This document shows positions 25,328-33,932 of a stretch of 49,171 nucleotides of DNA, in pieces (position 1 is the stretch's first letter; the number at the start of each line of letters is the position of its first letter). Below the pieces are notes generated by a model. That model saw nothing but the letters and a program-made list of their open reading frames with translations, ran no database searches and was not told the origin of the DNA. Made by a program: the position numbers and the translations under genes. The DNA is from Acidobacteriota bacterium (GTDB lineage: Bacteria; Acidobacteriota; Thermoanaerobaculia; Multivoradales; Multivoraceae). The stretch is from assembly GCA_026708285.1 (NCBI GenBank), contig JAPOVF010000123.1, positions 1-49,171 of the forward strand, given 5' to 3'.

Positions 25328-26529
25328 GTCCGGGCGCTCCGCATCGCCTCGACCGGATCCAGACGGCTCGCCCTGCGCGCGCTCAGCAGCGAAGCAGCGC
25401 CGGTGAAGACCACCGTTGACGCCACCACGATGAGCACGTCGCTGCCCCGGACCAGAAACGGCACATACTCGACGATGTAGACGTCGGGCGGCAGCGAGAT
25501 GACCCGAAAGCGGTCCAGGAAGGCCGCCACGCCCGCGCCCAGCGCGCCGCCGAGACCGGCTCCCCCGACCGACAGCAGCGCGCCGAGCGCAAGGAAGATC
25601 CGCTGCAGCCGGGCCGGCGGCGCCCCCATCGCCGCCAGCGCGCCGACCTCGGAGCGCTTGCTCGACAACACCAGGGACAGCGACGCGAGCAGCGCGAAGG
25701 CCGCCACTGCCACGATCAGCACGACCGCCGAGAACACCAGGCTCTTCTCAAGCCGCAGCACGAACAGGAGCGCGCGGTTCGCCTCGCGCCAACCGACGAC
25801 GGTCGCTTTGGCCGGGTCGACCGTCTCGCGCAGGAAACCGGCCACCAACTCCTGCTCGGCCTCCGGCTCCAGGGTGAGGTCGAGCCGGCGGTCCCCGCCG
25901 GCGAACAGGGCAGCCGCTTCCTCGAGCGGCAACAGCACCGGCAGTTCCTCGTAGTCGGCACGGTCGGAGCGATAGATGCCGGCGACCGGCAGGGTGCGCG
26001 TCCTCGGACGGGGGCCAAGCGGCGTCAACCCGGGCCGCGGCGAGAAGACGCGCACCGTCTCGCCGACGGCAAGCCCCAGCTTCTGGGCGACGGCTATCGG
26101 AACGATCAGTCCGCGCGCCGCCCGGTCCCCGACCGGGATCCACACGGGCGGCGCCTTCTCGAAGCCCAGGATTTCGACTTGCTGGACACTCGCCCCAACG
26201 GCCAGCCAGCCCCGTGCATACAGCAGCTCCTGGACCGCCGAGACGCCATTCGTCGCCGCCGCCCACGCGACCAGCGCCGCCGGCTCCTCCGCGGCCTCGC
26301 CGGGGACGCCCGCGCCGGAGCCGGCCAGTTCCACTTGCAGGGCCGGCGTGTGGCGCGCCAGATCGGTGAGCAGGTGGTTCTGAAAGCCCGAGAGCGCCGC
26401 CAGCGCCAGGACCAGCGCCGCCGTGCCCACCGCCAGGCCGCCGGCCGTCAGCGAAGACAGCACGCGGATATGCGCGTCCGCGCGGGTCGAGCGGAAGTAC
26501 CTCAGCGCAACGTGCCAGACGAACCCCAC
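25324..26529 (-). CDS. lolE: Lipoprotein-releasing ABC transporter permease LolC/LolE
   Basis: A 401-aa MacB/LolE-type permease. It has one N-terminal membrane helix (GGLAVGTAALVLALAALSGFQ) preceded by the short WHVALRYFRSTR segment typical of LolC/E, then a large periplasmic domain. Three C-terminal helices follow (AVVLIVAVAAFALLASLSLVLS, a Gly-rich helix near residue 320, and VLIVVASTVVFTGAASLLSAR). Only one permease gene is present, so a homodimeric permease is likely, as in many bacteria outside Enterobacteria. The start is GTG at 26529 with no clear ribosome site. It lies 12 nt after hpt and overlaps lolD. LolC and LolE cannot be distinguished by eye. Confidence 0.9.
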   Translation of the reverse strand: MGFVWHVALRYFRSTRADAHIRVLSSLTAGGLAVGTAALVLALAALSGFQNHLLTDLARHTPALQVELAGSGAGVPGEAAEEPAALVAWAAATNGVSAVQELLYARGWLAVGASVQQVEILGFEKAPPVWIPVGDRAARGLIVPIAVAQKLGLAVGETVRVFSPRPGLTPLGPRPRTRTLPVAGIYRSDRADYEELPVLLPLEEAAALFAGGDRRLDLTLEPEAEQELVAGFLRETVDPAKATVVGWREANRALLFVLRLEKSLVFSAVVLIVAVAAFALLASLSLVLSSKRSEVGALAAMGAPPARLQRIFLALGALLSVGGAGLGGALGAGVAAFLDRFRVISLPPDVYIVEYVPFLVRGSDVLIVVASTVVFTGAASLLSARRASRLDPVEAMRSART

Positions 26530-26541
26530 GGCAACGCGAGG

Positions 26542-27090
26542 CTACTCCGTTTCCACGTCTCCCTCGTCGAGGACTCCGACATAGGGCAGGTTGCGGTAGC
26601 GGTCGTTGTAGTCGAGCCCGTAGCCGACCACGAAGACGTCGTCCACCTCGAAACCGCGATAGTGGATGGGGACCACCGTCTCGCGCTTGCATGCCTTGTC
26701 CAGCAACACACAGAGGCGAACCGAACGCGCGCCGCGGAAACCCATCAGGGCCATGATCGTGCGCATCGTGTAGCCGGTGTCCACGATGTCCTCGATCAGC
26801 AGGACATCGCGACCGGCCAGGGAGTGGTCGAGGTCGCGCCGGATCCGCACCTCGCCCGGCGAGGTCGTCTCCCCCCGGTAACTCGAGGTCTGGAAGAAGT
26901 CGACGACGAGGGGCCGCGAGAGACGCTGCAGAAGATCCGACAGGAAGAAGACGGAGCCCTTCAACACGCCGACACAGAGGAGGTCCTCGCTGTCGGCGAA
27001 GTCGCGCTCGATCTCGAGCGCCAGTTCGTCGACGCGACGCTGCAGCCTCTCCCTGGAGATGAGCTCCCGGGGCATTCCGTTCACAGGCAT
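26542..27090 (-). CDS. hpt: Hypoxanthine phosphoribosyltransferase
   Basis: Salvages hypoxanthine (and usually guanine) to IMP or GMP using PRPP. The 182-aa protein contains VGVLKGSVFFLSDLLQRL, the substrate loop SSYRGETTSPGEV, the PRPP motif VLLIEDIVDTGYTMR at residues 96-110, and DDVFVVGYGLDYNDRYRNLPYVG at the end. GGAAGGA lies 5 nt before the ATG at 27090. The frame stays open upstream for over a kilobase, but that part is antisense to the purine nucleoside phosphorylase and lysS genes and is not coding. It is divergent from punA, whose product releases the hypoxanthine that Hpt uses. Confidence 0.95.
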   Translation of the reverse strand: MPVNGMPRELISRERLQRRVDELALEIERDFADSEDLLCVGVLKGSVFFLSDLLQRLSRPLVVDFFQTSSYRGETTSPGEVRIRRDLDHSLAGRDVLLIEDIVDTGYTMRTIMALMGFRGARSVRLCVLLDKACKRETVVPIHYRGFEVDDVFVVGYGLDYNDRYRNLPYVGVLDEGDVETE

Positions 27091-27168
27091 CGATGTCCTT
27101 CCGCGCCGCCTGGAGGCGACAGGCAGGTCGTGTATGGTCTCCCGCACTCCACGACGGGGATCAGAGGA

Positions 27169-28041
27169 GTGAATCAGGGCAAGGATACAGGGCCGGACAC
27201 GGGTCTTGGCGCCGAACTCGAGGGGAGCCGCGGACGATGGCTCGAAGCTGGATGGCCACGGCCCGAAGCCGTTCTCGTCACCGGCTCCGGCCTGAATCTC
27301 GACCTGGGTGAGCGGGTTGCCGGACCCTGGCCGTTCGACGAGCTCCTTCCCTTCGACGTCGAAGCGATCGAGGGCCATGCCGCCACGGTCGAAGTGGTCC
27401 GGATGAGGAACGGCAAACTCGTGCTCTATTGCCGCGGCCGGCTTCACGCCTACCAGGGCTACACCGCCGCCCAGGTGGTCTACCTGGTGCGGCTGGCGGC
27501 GCTTCTCGGAGCCCGCTCGCTTGTCATCACCAACGCCGCCGGCTCCCTGCGGCGGGAGCTGCAGCCGGGATCGATCGCGGCGCTCTCCGATCACGTCAAC
27601 CTGACCGGACTGAACCCGCTTCGCGGACGCCTGCCCGCGAGTTGGGGGCCTCAGTTCCCGGACCTGGCCGGTGCCTATGACCCGGCGCTGCGCCGCCGCT
27701 TCATCGAACTCGGCGACGCCGCCGGGATCCCGATCGGCGAAGGCGTCTACCTGGGCCTGCTGGGGCCTTCCTACGAGACTCCGGCGGAGATCCGCGCCTA
27801 CCAGGCCCTCGGCGTCGACCTGGTCGGCATGTCGACCGTTCTGGAAGTGATCGCCGCCCGCCACATGGGCCTCCGCGTGCTCGGCTTCTCCCTGATCACG
27901 AACATGGGCGTCGGCATCGAGGAGGGCCCCGTCGACCACGAGGACGTGCTCAAGGTCGGCGGCGCCGCCGCGGCCGGCATCGCTCGGCTGACCTCCGATC
28001 TCCTCGCCGATCACGGTTTCTGGCACTCCGAATCCGGTTGA
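27169..28041 (+). CDS. punA: Purine nucleoside phosphorylase (trimeric, PunA type)
   Basis: Phosphorolyses inosine and guanosine to free bases. From the chosen GTG (27169) the protein is 290 aa and contains VLVTGSGLNLDLGE, HAYQGYTAAQVVYLVRLAALLGA, VITNAAGSLRRELQPGSIA, the conserved GLLGPSYETPAEIRAY with the substrate-binding Glu, and GFSLITNMGVG with the base-binding Asn. The start is uncertain: AGAGGA is directly next to the GTG, and another in-frame GTG is at 27130. It is divergent from hpt by about 80 nt, so the two form a base-recycling pair, and it is followed by lysS after 3 nt. Confidence 0.93.
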   Translation: MNQGKDTGPDTGLGAELEGSRGRWLEAGWPRPEAVLVTGSGLNLDLGERVAGPWPFDELLPFDVEAIEGHAATVEVVRMRNGKLVLYCRGRLHAYQGYTAAQVVYLVRLAALLGARSLVITNAAGSLRRELQPGSIAALSDHVNLTGLNPLRGRLPASWGPQFPDLAGAYDPALRRRFIELGDAAGIPIGEGVYLGLLGPSYETPAEIRAYQALGVDLVGMSTVLEVIAARHMGLRVLGFSLITNMGVGIEEGPVDHEDVLKVGGAAAAGIARLTSDLLADHGFWHSESG

Positions 28042-28044
28042 ACC

Positions 28045-29529
28045 ATGTCTGAACTCGAAGCCCAGATCAGGAACCGGCGCGCGAAGCGCGACCGCCTCCG
28101 TGAGCGCGGCGTCGATCCGTATCCGACCCGCGCCGCCTACGACCTCGAACCGAGCGCGATCTCCGAACGCTACGACGACCTCTCCGCCGAGCAGCTCGAC
28201 GAGGCCGGGATCCTGCTCCGGGTGCCGGGACGCGTCCGCGCCCACCGGACCCACGGCAAGGCGGCCTTTCTCGACATCTCCGACGCCGCCGGCGCCAAGG
28301 TGCAGGTCCTGCTCCGCCGCAACCAGGTGGGCGAAGAGGTCTGGTGGCTGCTCTCGCAACTCGACATCGGCGACTACGTGCTCGCCAAGGGCCAACTGAT
28401 CCGCACCCGCACCGGCGAGCTGACCGTCATGGCCGACCGTCTGGAACTTCTCGCCAAGGCCACCAGGCCCCTGCCCGAGAAGTGGCACGGCCTGGCCGAC
28501 CGCGAAGAGCGCTATCGCCGGCGGTATCTCGATCTCCTGAACTCGCCGGAGTCCCGGCACCGCTTCGTCGTCCGTTCGCGGGCCATCGCCGCCATACGCC
28601 GTTTCCTGCTCGACCTGGACTTCCTGGAAGTCGAGACGCCGATGATGCAGGCCATACCGGGCGGCGCCGCCGCGAGACCGTTCGTCACCCATCACAACGC
28701 CCTCGACCTCGATCTCTACCTGCGCATCGCCCCCGAGCTGTACCTCAAGCGATTGCTCGTCGGCGGTCTGCACCGGGTGTTCGAGATCAACCGCAACTTC
28801 CGCAACGAGGGCATCTCGACCCAGCACAACCCCGAATTCACGATGCTCGAGTTCTACTGGGCCTACTCGGACTACGAACAACTGATGGACGTCACCGAGC
28901 AGTTGCTCGGCGCCGTCGTCGGCGACGCCGGCAAAGGCACCGCGACCTGCACCTTCCGGGGCGACGAGATCGACTTCACCCCGGCGTGGCCCCGCTACAC
29001 CGTCAGGGATTCACTCATCGAGATCGGAGGTCTCGACGCCGCGACTGTGGACGACGGGGCCGCGCTCGCCGCCGAGCTGGCAAGGCACGACGACTCGGAG
29101 CCCAGGAGTCCCGACTACGGCAACCTCCTGATGGCCCTCTTCGACCGGCTGGTCGAACCGAAGCTCATCCAGCCGACCTTCATCCATGACTACCCGGTCG
29201 AAGTCTCACCCTTCGCCAAGCTGTCGGCCGACGACTCCCGCTTCACCGAGCGGTTCGAGCTCTTCATCGGCGGCATGGAGATCGCCAACGCCTTCACCGA
29301 GCTGAACGACCCGGACGCCCAGGCGGAACGCTTCCGCCAGCAACTGGCCGCCCGAGAGAGCGGCGACGACGAGGCGCACCGTTTCGACCGCGACTACGTC
29401 GAGGCCCTCCAGTACGGGATGCCCCCCGCCGGTGGCCTGGGCCTCGGCATCGACCGCTTGGTCATGCTGTTGACGGATGCCCGGTCGATCCGGGATGTCA
29501 TTCTGTTTCCGCTGCTGCGTCCGCGCTAG
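28045..29529 (+). CDS. lysS: Lysyl-tRNA synthetase (class II)
   Basis: Charges tRNA-Lys in the cytoplasm. The 494-aa protein has the N-terminal OB-fold anticodon domain (RVPGRVRAHRTHGKAAFLDISD), the class II catalytic core with motif 2 FRNEGISTQHNPEFTMLEFY, GGMEIANAFTELNDP, and motif 3 GLGLGIDRLVMLLTDARSIRD, ending ILFPLLRPR. The ATG at 28045 starts 3 nt after the punA stop. The stop TAG (29527-29529) directly abuts the stop of the convergent HAD gene. The length is standard for bacterial LysS. Confidence 0.97.
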   Translation: MSELEAQIRNRRAKRDRLRERGVDPYPTRAAYDLEPSAISERYDDLSAEQLDEAGILLRVPGRVRAHRTHGKAAFLDISDAAGAKVQVLLRRNQVGEEVWWLLSQLDIGDYVLAKGQLIRTRTGELTVMADRLELLAKATRPLPEKWHGLADREERYRRRYLDLLNSPESRHRFVVRSRAIAAIRRFLLDLDFLEVETPMMQAIPGGAAARPFVTHHNALDLDLYLRIAPELYLKRLLVGGLHRVFEINRNFRNEGISTQHNPEFTMLEFYWAYSDYEQLMDVTEQLLGAVVGDAGKGTATCTFRGDEIDFTPAWPRYTVRDSLIEIGGLDAATVDDGAALAAELARHDDSEPRSPDYGNLLMALFDRLVEPKLIQPTFIHDYPVEVSPFAKLSADDSRFTERFELFIGGMEIANAFTELNDPDAQAERFRQQLAARESGDDEAHRFDRDYVEALQYGMPPAGGLGLGIDRLVMLLTDARSIRDVILFPLLRPR

Positions 29530-30192
29530 CTAGCCAACCGGAGAACGCAGGCCCAGCACGACTTCGATCGACTCGTAGTCGAGGTAGTCGCAGAATCGGA
29601 TGTGGTGTCGAACGCTGCTTCCGATCCCCACGAAGTTCCACCCCAGACTCAGACTGGCTTCCCTGTCCCAGGGTTGGTTGCCGAAGTAGGTCTTCCGGTC
29701 CCCTGACCCGCCGGCCAGGGCCCTCCGCTCCGCCATCCGCATGATCTCGGTCCGGCGGATCGCATCCGAGCCGGAAGCGAAATGCAGTGTCCCCGGATCT
29801 AGTCCGATCGCTCGCAGTTTCATCGCCGCCGTCTCGCGCCAGCCGCCCGTCGCCACGCCGACGCTGACCTCTGGATGCGCGACGAGCCGGTTGACGAACG
29901 CCGCGGCACCGGGGATCTCCGGCAGTCGACCATTCCGACGGGCCAGATCGTCCCGGACCAGCGCCGCGAACGTCTTTCTGACCAGCGCATGGGTTGCCGA
30001 GTGGTCGCCTTCGATTCCGTGCCGATCCAGGATCTCCTCCAGGATGCCGCTGTCCGTCACGTGCCGGTAGCCGGACCAGTCGTCATCGACGTCGATGTCC
30101 AGCACCTCCCGAACTGCCCTGGCGTACAGGATGCCATCGAACTCATCGGACTCGACCAGGGTTCCGTCGACATCGAAGACGACCAGATGCAC
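29530..30192 (-). CDS. HAD-superfamily hydrolase
   Basis: A 220-aa haloacid dehalogenase-like phosphatase. Motif I is FDVDGTLVES with nucleophile Asp7 and acid/base Asp9. A helical cap follows (EFDGILYARAVREVLDIDV), then motif II in VGVATGGWRETAAMKL. The expected DD of motif IV is replaced by a FGNQPWDREASLSLGWNFVGIGSS region, in which only one acidic residue is clear. The substrate is unknown; phosphoglycolate-type or sugar phosphate phosphatases are the nearest layout. The start is GTG at 30192, 6 nt after the unknown gene, with no obvious ribosome site. It is the last gene of the aspS-to-HAD run and ends stop-to-stop with lysS. Confidence 0.82.
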   Translation of the reverse strand: MHLVVFDVDGTLVESDEFDGILYARAVREVLDIDVDDDWSGYRHVTDSGILEEILDRHGIEGDHSATHALVRKTFAALVRDDLARRNGRLPEIPGAAAFVNRLVAHPEVSVGVATGGWRETAAMKLRAIGLDPGTLHFASGSDAIRRTEIMRMAERRALAGGSGDRKTYFGNQPWDREASLSLGWNFVGIGSSVRHHIRFCDYLDYESIEVVLGLRSPVG

Positions 30193-30198
30193 CTCGTA

Positions 30199-31209
30199 TC
30201 AGCCTCCCCGCGGAGCGGTCAGCCACCGCTCGACCGCCTGCCTGGCCGGCTCCTCCAGCCACGGCAGGACGCCGAGGTTGCCCTCGCGGGCGGCGGCGTC
30301 GATGTCGACTTCGCCCCGGTCGAGAAAACGGGCAGCGCGGTAGAAAGCGTCGCCCTGGGCGTCAGCGGCATCGCCGAGCTCGATCAGGTGGCCGGCGAGC
30401 TGCCGCGCCCGCCGTAGCCTCGGCGGCAACGGCCGCGCGGGCAGCGGTCGCGGCAGGCGGCTGTCGAGACCGGCGGCTGCCGCGGCCTCGTGAAACGGCG
30501 CCGCGGCCGGCGCGACGTCACCGCCGTGAAAGAGGGCGTCGAAGGCCTCGGGCCAGGTGGATTGCAGACGTTCACAGAGGAGCCGCCGGTCGCGCGCTCC
30601 GAGATGCATCGCGCGCGACACGACCCGGCCCGCTCCGGCTGCGGCCAAGCGCGACATCGCCGGCTCAAGAAGCGCCGGCTGGTCGGTCCAGCCCGCCACC
30701 AGCGGCCAGATCACATTGGCCCCGGCCAGCGGACGCGGCGCGAAAGGGAGGCCCGGCTGCCGGCGCTTTCTGAACTCGCTCCGAAGCTCGACGGCATGCC
30801 GCACCAGACAGTCCAGAAGATCGACCACGACGACCATCGCGGCCGACCCGACCGGTTCCTGTCCCGCTGCCGGTCCATCAACGACAAATGTCCTCGCGTG
30901 GATGTCGAAGTCGGCGGAGACCTGAAGCAGGAGCGGAACGCCCATCTCTGCCGCGGCGGCGGCCACAAGCGCACGGAGCTGCTCTTCCGTAACCGGCACG
31001 GGCGGCACGTACACGACGTCGGCCAGCGAGCGGACAAGGGCGGCTGCCTGCGAAGGCTCCACCGGCGGTGAAGAAACGGCAGGCGGAAGCCCGCCAGTGG
31101 TCAGCTCACACCAGAGCCTGCCGCTGCTCGACGGCCAGCGGGAGAAGCTGTGACGGATCCACAGGTTCGCCGGTTCGGCGACGTGTTCGCGGAGGGTGAG
31201 CGGGGCCAC
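30199..31209 (-). CDS. Uncharacterised protein in the riboflavin operon
   Basis: About 336 aa from the GTG at 31209, which lies one base after the ribE stop; an ATG at 31254 inside ribE is the alternative start. No family was recognised. It is soluble, Ala/Arg/Leu-rich and has no signal or membrane helix. Notable stretches are SADVVYVPPVPVTEEQLRAL, MVVVVDLLDCLVRHAVELR, PFAPRPLAGANVIWPLVAGW and MSRLAAAGAGRVVSRAMHLG. The last two faintly resemble barrel strands of radical-SAM-like proteins, but there is no CxxxCxxC cluster motif. Position suggests a link to flavin or folate-like metabolism, but no function is assigned. Confidence 0.68.
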   Translation of the reverse strand: MAPLTLREHVAEPANLWIRHSFSRWPSSSGRLWCELTTGGLPPAVSSPPVEPSQAAALVRSLADVVYVPPVPVTEEQLRALVAAAAAEMGVPLLLQVSADFDIHARTFVVDGPAAGQEPVGSAAMVVVVDLLDCLVRHAVELRSEFRKRRQPGLPFAPRPLAGANVIWPLVAGWTDQPALLEPAMSRLAAAGAGRVVSRAMHLGARDRRLLCERLQSTWPEAFDALFHGGDVAPAAAPFHEAAAAAGLDSRLPRPLPARPLPPRLRRARQLAGHLIELGDAADAQGDAFYRAARFLDRGEVDIDAAAREGNLGVLPWLEEPARQAVERWLTAPRGG

Positions 31210-31210
31210 G

Positions 31211-31882
31211 TCAGCGCTTGTTCGAACCAAGCGCGGCGGCGACGGCCGCTTCAACGGCCTTCCGGACGTACCTGGCGAGCACGTCTCCCTCCACGTTGAC
31301 CCTGTCGCCGGCGTCGAGGTCGGACAGGGTCGTCACTTCGAGCGTGTGGGGAATCAGGGCGACGTCGAAGGTCTCTTCACCCAGCTCCGCGATCGTCAGG
31401 CTCACGCCGTCGATCGTGACGCTGCCCTTGAGGACGAGTCCGTTCTCCAGTTCCGCCGGCACATCGAACGTGAGCACCCGGTTCTCCCCCAGGTCCTCGA
31501 CTCCCGCCACGCGCGTCGTCGTGTCCACGTGTCCCTGGACCCAGTGACCGCCCAGCGGATCGCCGGCCGAAAGCGGCGGCTCGAGGTTCACCTCGTCGCC
31601 TGCCTGAAGCGCGCCCAGAGTCGTCCTGCCAAGCGTCTCGGGAGACAGATCGAAGGCCGACCAGGCACTTCCTGCGGCACTTGCCGACTTGGCGGCCGCG
31701 CCGTTCGATTCACCCTGCGCGACGACGGTGAGGCAGACGCCGGAAACCGACAGGCTGGCGCCGAGTTCCAGCAGCGACGCCAGCTCCTCAGAGTGCCCCA
31801 CCACGATCCGGGCCCCTCCCCCCTCCGAAGGTTGCGGCGCCTCGACTACGCGGCCACGCTCTTTGACAATCCCGGTAAACAT
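31211..31882 (-). CDS. ribE: Riboflavin synthase, alpha subunit
   Basis: Dismutates two 6,7-dimethyl-8-ribityllumazine molecules to riboflavin. The 223-aa protein begins MFTGIVKERGRV, the family signature, and has two lumazine-binding beta-barrel repeats. The first contains LSVSGVCLTVV and the second KGSVTIDGVSLTI after GHWVQGHVDTTTRV. A Ser/Ala-rich insert (GESNGAAAKSASAAGSAW) lies in the first repeat. The ATG at 31882 overlaps the ribD end by 37 nt with only a weak ribosome site, so reinitiation after ribD is likely. The lumazine synthase (ribH) and ribBA are not in the window. Confidence 0.94.
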   Translation of the reverse strand: MFTGIVKERGRVVEAPQPSEGGGARIVVGHSEELASLLELGASLSVSGVCLTVVAQGESNGAAAKSASAAGSAWSAFDLSPETLGRTTLGALQAGDEVNLEPPLSAGDPLGGHWVQGHVDTTTRVAGVEDLGENRVLTFDVPAELENGLVLKGSVTIDGVSLTIAELGEETFDVALIPHTLEVTTLSDLDAGDRVNVEGDVLARYVRKAVEAAVAAALGSNKR

Positions 31883-33006
31883 CCTTGTCTGTAGCCTAAG
31901 AGAATCACGTCCGGACCGCGCCTGCGCACCTGCAGCCGATCGAGTCGCCACGCGTCGGCCAGCTTCGGAGCGCCGTCGCCGCCCAGGGGCCCGGGCGCCT
32001 CCCCGCCGCCGATCAGAAGCGGCGCGCAGCACACCGCGGCCCGCTCCCAGACACGCGACGAAGCGAACGCTTCCAGCACCTCGGCGCCTCCCTCAACGAG
32101 CACGGCCGACACGCCTCGGCCGGCCAGGTCCGCCACGACCGCGGCCGGTTCCACCGCTTCGAGCACCACCACATCGGCGCCTGCCTCACGCAGACGGTCG
32201 CGCCGGTCGGCCCATTCCGCCGCCTCGCCTCCAGCAGCGGCCGCAGGCTCCGCCGTGTAGACGACCACCGGTCCCTCGATCTCGAACATGCGCGCCCCGG
32301 CGGGCAGCCGCAATCGCCGATCGAGTACCACCCGGACGATCGGCCCCTCCGCCCGGCCCAGCCGCCGGTCAAGTCGCGGATCGTCGGCCAGCGCCGTGCC
32401 GCTACCGACCACGATCGCCTGGTGCTCTTCCCGGAGCTCGAGCGCCCAACGGCGTCCCTGCTCCGACGAGATCCACTGGCTGTCGCCGGTCGCCGTCGCG
32501 ATCCGGCCGTCCAGGCTCATCGCCCACTTCAGGGTCACGGCCGGCCGGCCGTGAAGGACGCGGGTCAGGAAGGGCACGTTCAGCTCGACCGCCTGATCGG
32601 CGAGCAGCCCGCTCTCGACCCGCAGGCCCGCCTCCCGCAGCCGTGCGGCGCCGCCCCCGGTCACCTCCGGGTTCGGATCCCGGTGGGCGAAGACGACGCG
32701 CCTGACCCCGGACTCCAGGATCCGCCCCGCACAGGGCGGGGTCCGGCCGTCATGGTTGCAGGGCTCCAGGGTGACGTAGATCGTGCCGCCGCGAGCGCGG
32801 TCGCCGGCCCGCTCGAGCGCCATCGTCTCCGCGTGCTCGCCGCCCGCCCGCTGGTGCCAGCCCACGCCGACGATCTCGCCGCCGCTCGTGACCACGGCCC
32901 CGACCATCGGGTTCGGCGCCACGGTGTAGCGGCCGCGGCGCGCCAGGGTCAACGCGCGCGCCATCGCACGGCGGTCGGCTGAACTGAAGCCCGACTCGCC
33001 CGTCAT
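31846..33006 (-). CDS. ribD: Bifunctional riboflavin deaminase/reductase RibD
   Basis: Two-domain enzyme of riboflavin synthesis. The 386-aa product has an N-terminal zinc deaminase with His58 and Glu60 in GGEHAETMALE and Cys83/Cys92 in EPCNHDGRTPPC, and a C-terminal reductase beginning KWAMSLDGRIATATGDSQWIS. The reductase keeps VGSGTALADDPRL and the C-terminal VLVEGGAEVL. The ATG at 33006 overlaps the ftsY stop by 4 nt. It is followed by ribE and the unknown gene. Both catalytic halves look intact. Confidence 0.95.
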   Translation of the reverse strand: MTGESGFSSADRRAMARALTLARRGRYTVAPNPMVGAVVTSGGEIVGVGWHQRAGGEHAETMALERAGDRARGGTIYVTLEPCNHDGRTPPCAGRILESGVRRVVFAHRDPNPEVTGGGAARLREAGLRVESGLLADQAVELNVPFLTRVLHGRPAVTLKWAMSLDGRIATATGDSQWISSEQGRRWALELREEHQAIVVGSGTALADDPRLDRRLGRAEGPIVRVVLDRRLRLPAGARMFEIEGPVVVYTAEPAAAAGGEAAEWADRRDRLREAGADVVVLEAVEPAAVVADLAGRGVSAVLVEGGAEVLEAFASSRVWERAAVCCAPLLIGGGEAPGPLGGDGAPKLADAWRLDRLQVRRRGPDVILLGYRQGCLPGLSKSVAA

Positions 33007-33932
33007 CCGAACAGGGCGGCCGCAAAGGACCGCGGCTTGTACTCGACCATGTCCTCGACCGCTTCGCCCACGCCCAGGTAGGCGACCGGCAGGCGCAGAT
33101 CACGGGCGATCGCGACCGCCATGCCGCCCTTGGCCGTTCCGTCGAGCTTGGCCAGGAAGACGGCGTCGATCGGGACCGCCGCTCCGAACTCGCGCGCCTG
33201 CACCAGCGCATTGTGGCCATTGCCGGCGTCGACCACGAGGAGGGTGAAGATGTTCCAGGCGTCGCCGGCCGCCCGCCGCGCGACACGATGAACCTTCGAG
33301 AGTTCCTCCATCAGTTGGCCGCGGGTGTGGAGGCGACCTGCCGTGTCCACGATCAGGTGGTCGATCCCGCGCGCGGTGGCCGCCTGCACGGCGTCGAAGA
33401 CGAGCGCGGCCGGGTCGCCGCCCTTGGGTCGCCGGACCACCTCGACCCCCAGCCGTCCTCCCCACACCTCGAGCTGCTCCGCGGCCGCGGCCCGAAAGGT
33501 GTCGCCCGCCGCGAACAGGACCGTCTCGCCCCGGGCCAGGGACGCCTGCGCCAGCTTCGCCGCGGACGTCGTCTTGCCGGAACCGTTGACACCCACCAGC
33601 AGGGTAATGCGCGGTGCCGCCGGCAGCGACACCGGCGGGGCGTCGAGCAGGAGCACCGCCACCTCGTCGACCAGCAACTGCCGGAGCGCGAACTCATCTC
33701 CGGCGGCGATCGGCCCCGCATCCTGCGCCCGGCGCAGCCGCTCGACGAGTTCGAGCGAGGTCTCGACGCCCAGGTCGGACTCGATCAGGGATTCCTCAAG
33801 TCGCTCCAGCACCTCCTCGTCGATCCGCGCAGCGCCCCCAAGCGCGATACCAATCCGGCCGACGAGTCCGTTGCGCGTACGCCCCAGGCCCCGTCGCAGC
33901 CGGTTCCACAGGCTCCCCGTTTCGGTGCTCAC
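33003..33932 (-). CDS. ftsY: Signal recognition particle receptor FtsY
   Basis: SRP GTPase that docks ribosome-nascent chain complexes at the membrane. The 309-aa protein has the four-helix N domain (ESLIESDLGVETSLELVERL), G1 GVNGSGKTT at residues 114-122, the I-box region with FAAGDTFRAAAAEQLEVWG, G3 DTAGRLHTR, G4 TKLD-like AKLDGTAKGG and the closing YLGVGEAVEDMVEY. It lacks the long acidic A domain of E. coli FtsY, as in many bacteria. The GTG at 33932 overlaps the aroB stop by 4 nt, and its end overlaps ribD. Its place among aroB and rib genes is translational coupling without obvious functional link. Confidence 0.96.
   Translation of the reverse strand: MSTETGSLWNRLRRGLGRTRNGLVGRIGIALGGAARIDEEVLERLEESLIESDLGVETSLELVERLRRAQDAGPIAAGDEFALRQLLVDEVAVLLLDAPPVSLPAAPRITLLVGVNGSGKTTSAAKLAQASLARGETVLFAAGDTFRAAAAEQLEVWGGRLGVEVVRRPKGGDPAALVFDAVQAATARGIDHLIVDTAGRLHTRGQLMEELSKVHRVARRAAGDAWNIFTLLVVDAGNGHNALVQAREFGAAVPIDAVFLAKLDGTAKGGMAVAIARDLRLPVAYLGVGEAVEDMVEYKPRSFAAALFG

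Noticed and set aside
27091..28881. A long open frame on the minus strand continuing upstream of hpt
   Set aside because: It is antisense to punA and lysS, has no recognisable protein, and hpt has its own ribosome site and ATG at 27090. High-GC DNA gives long antisense frames.
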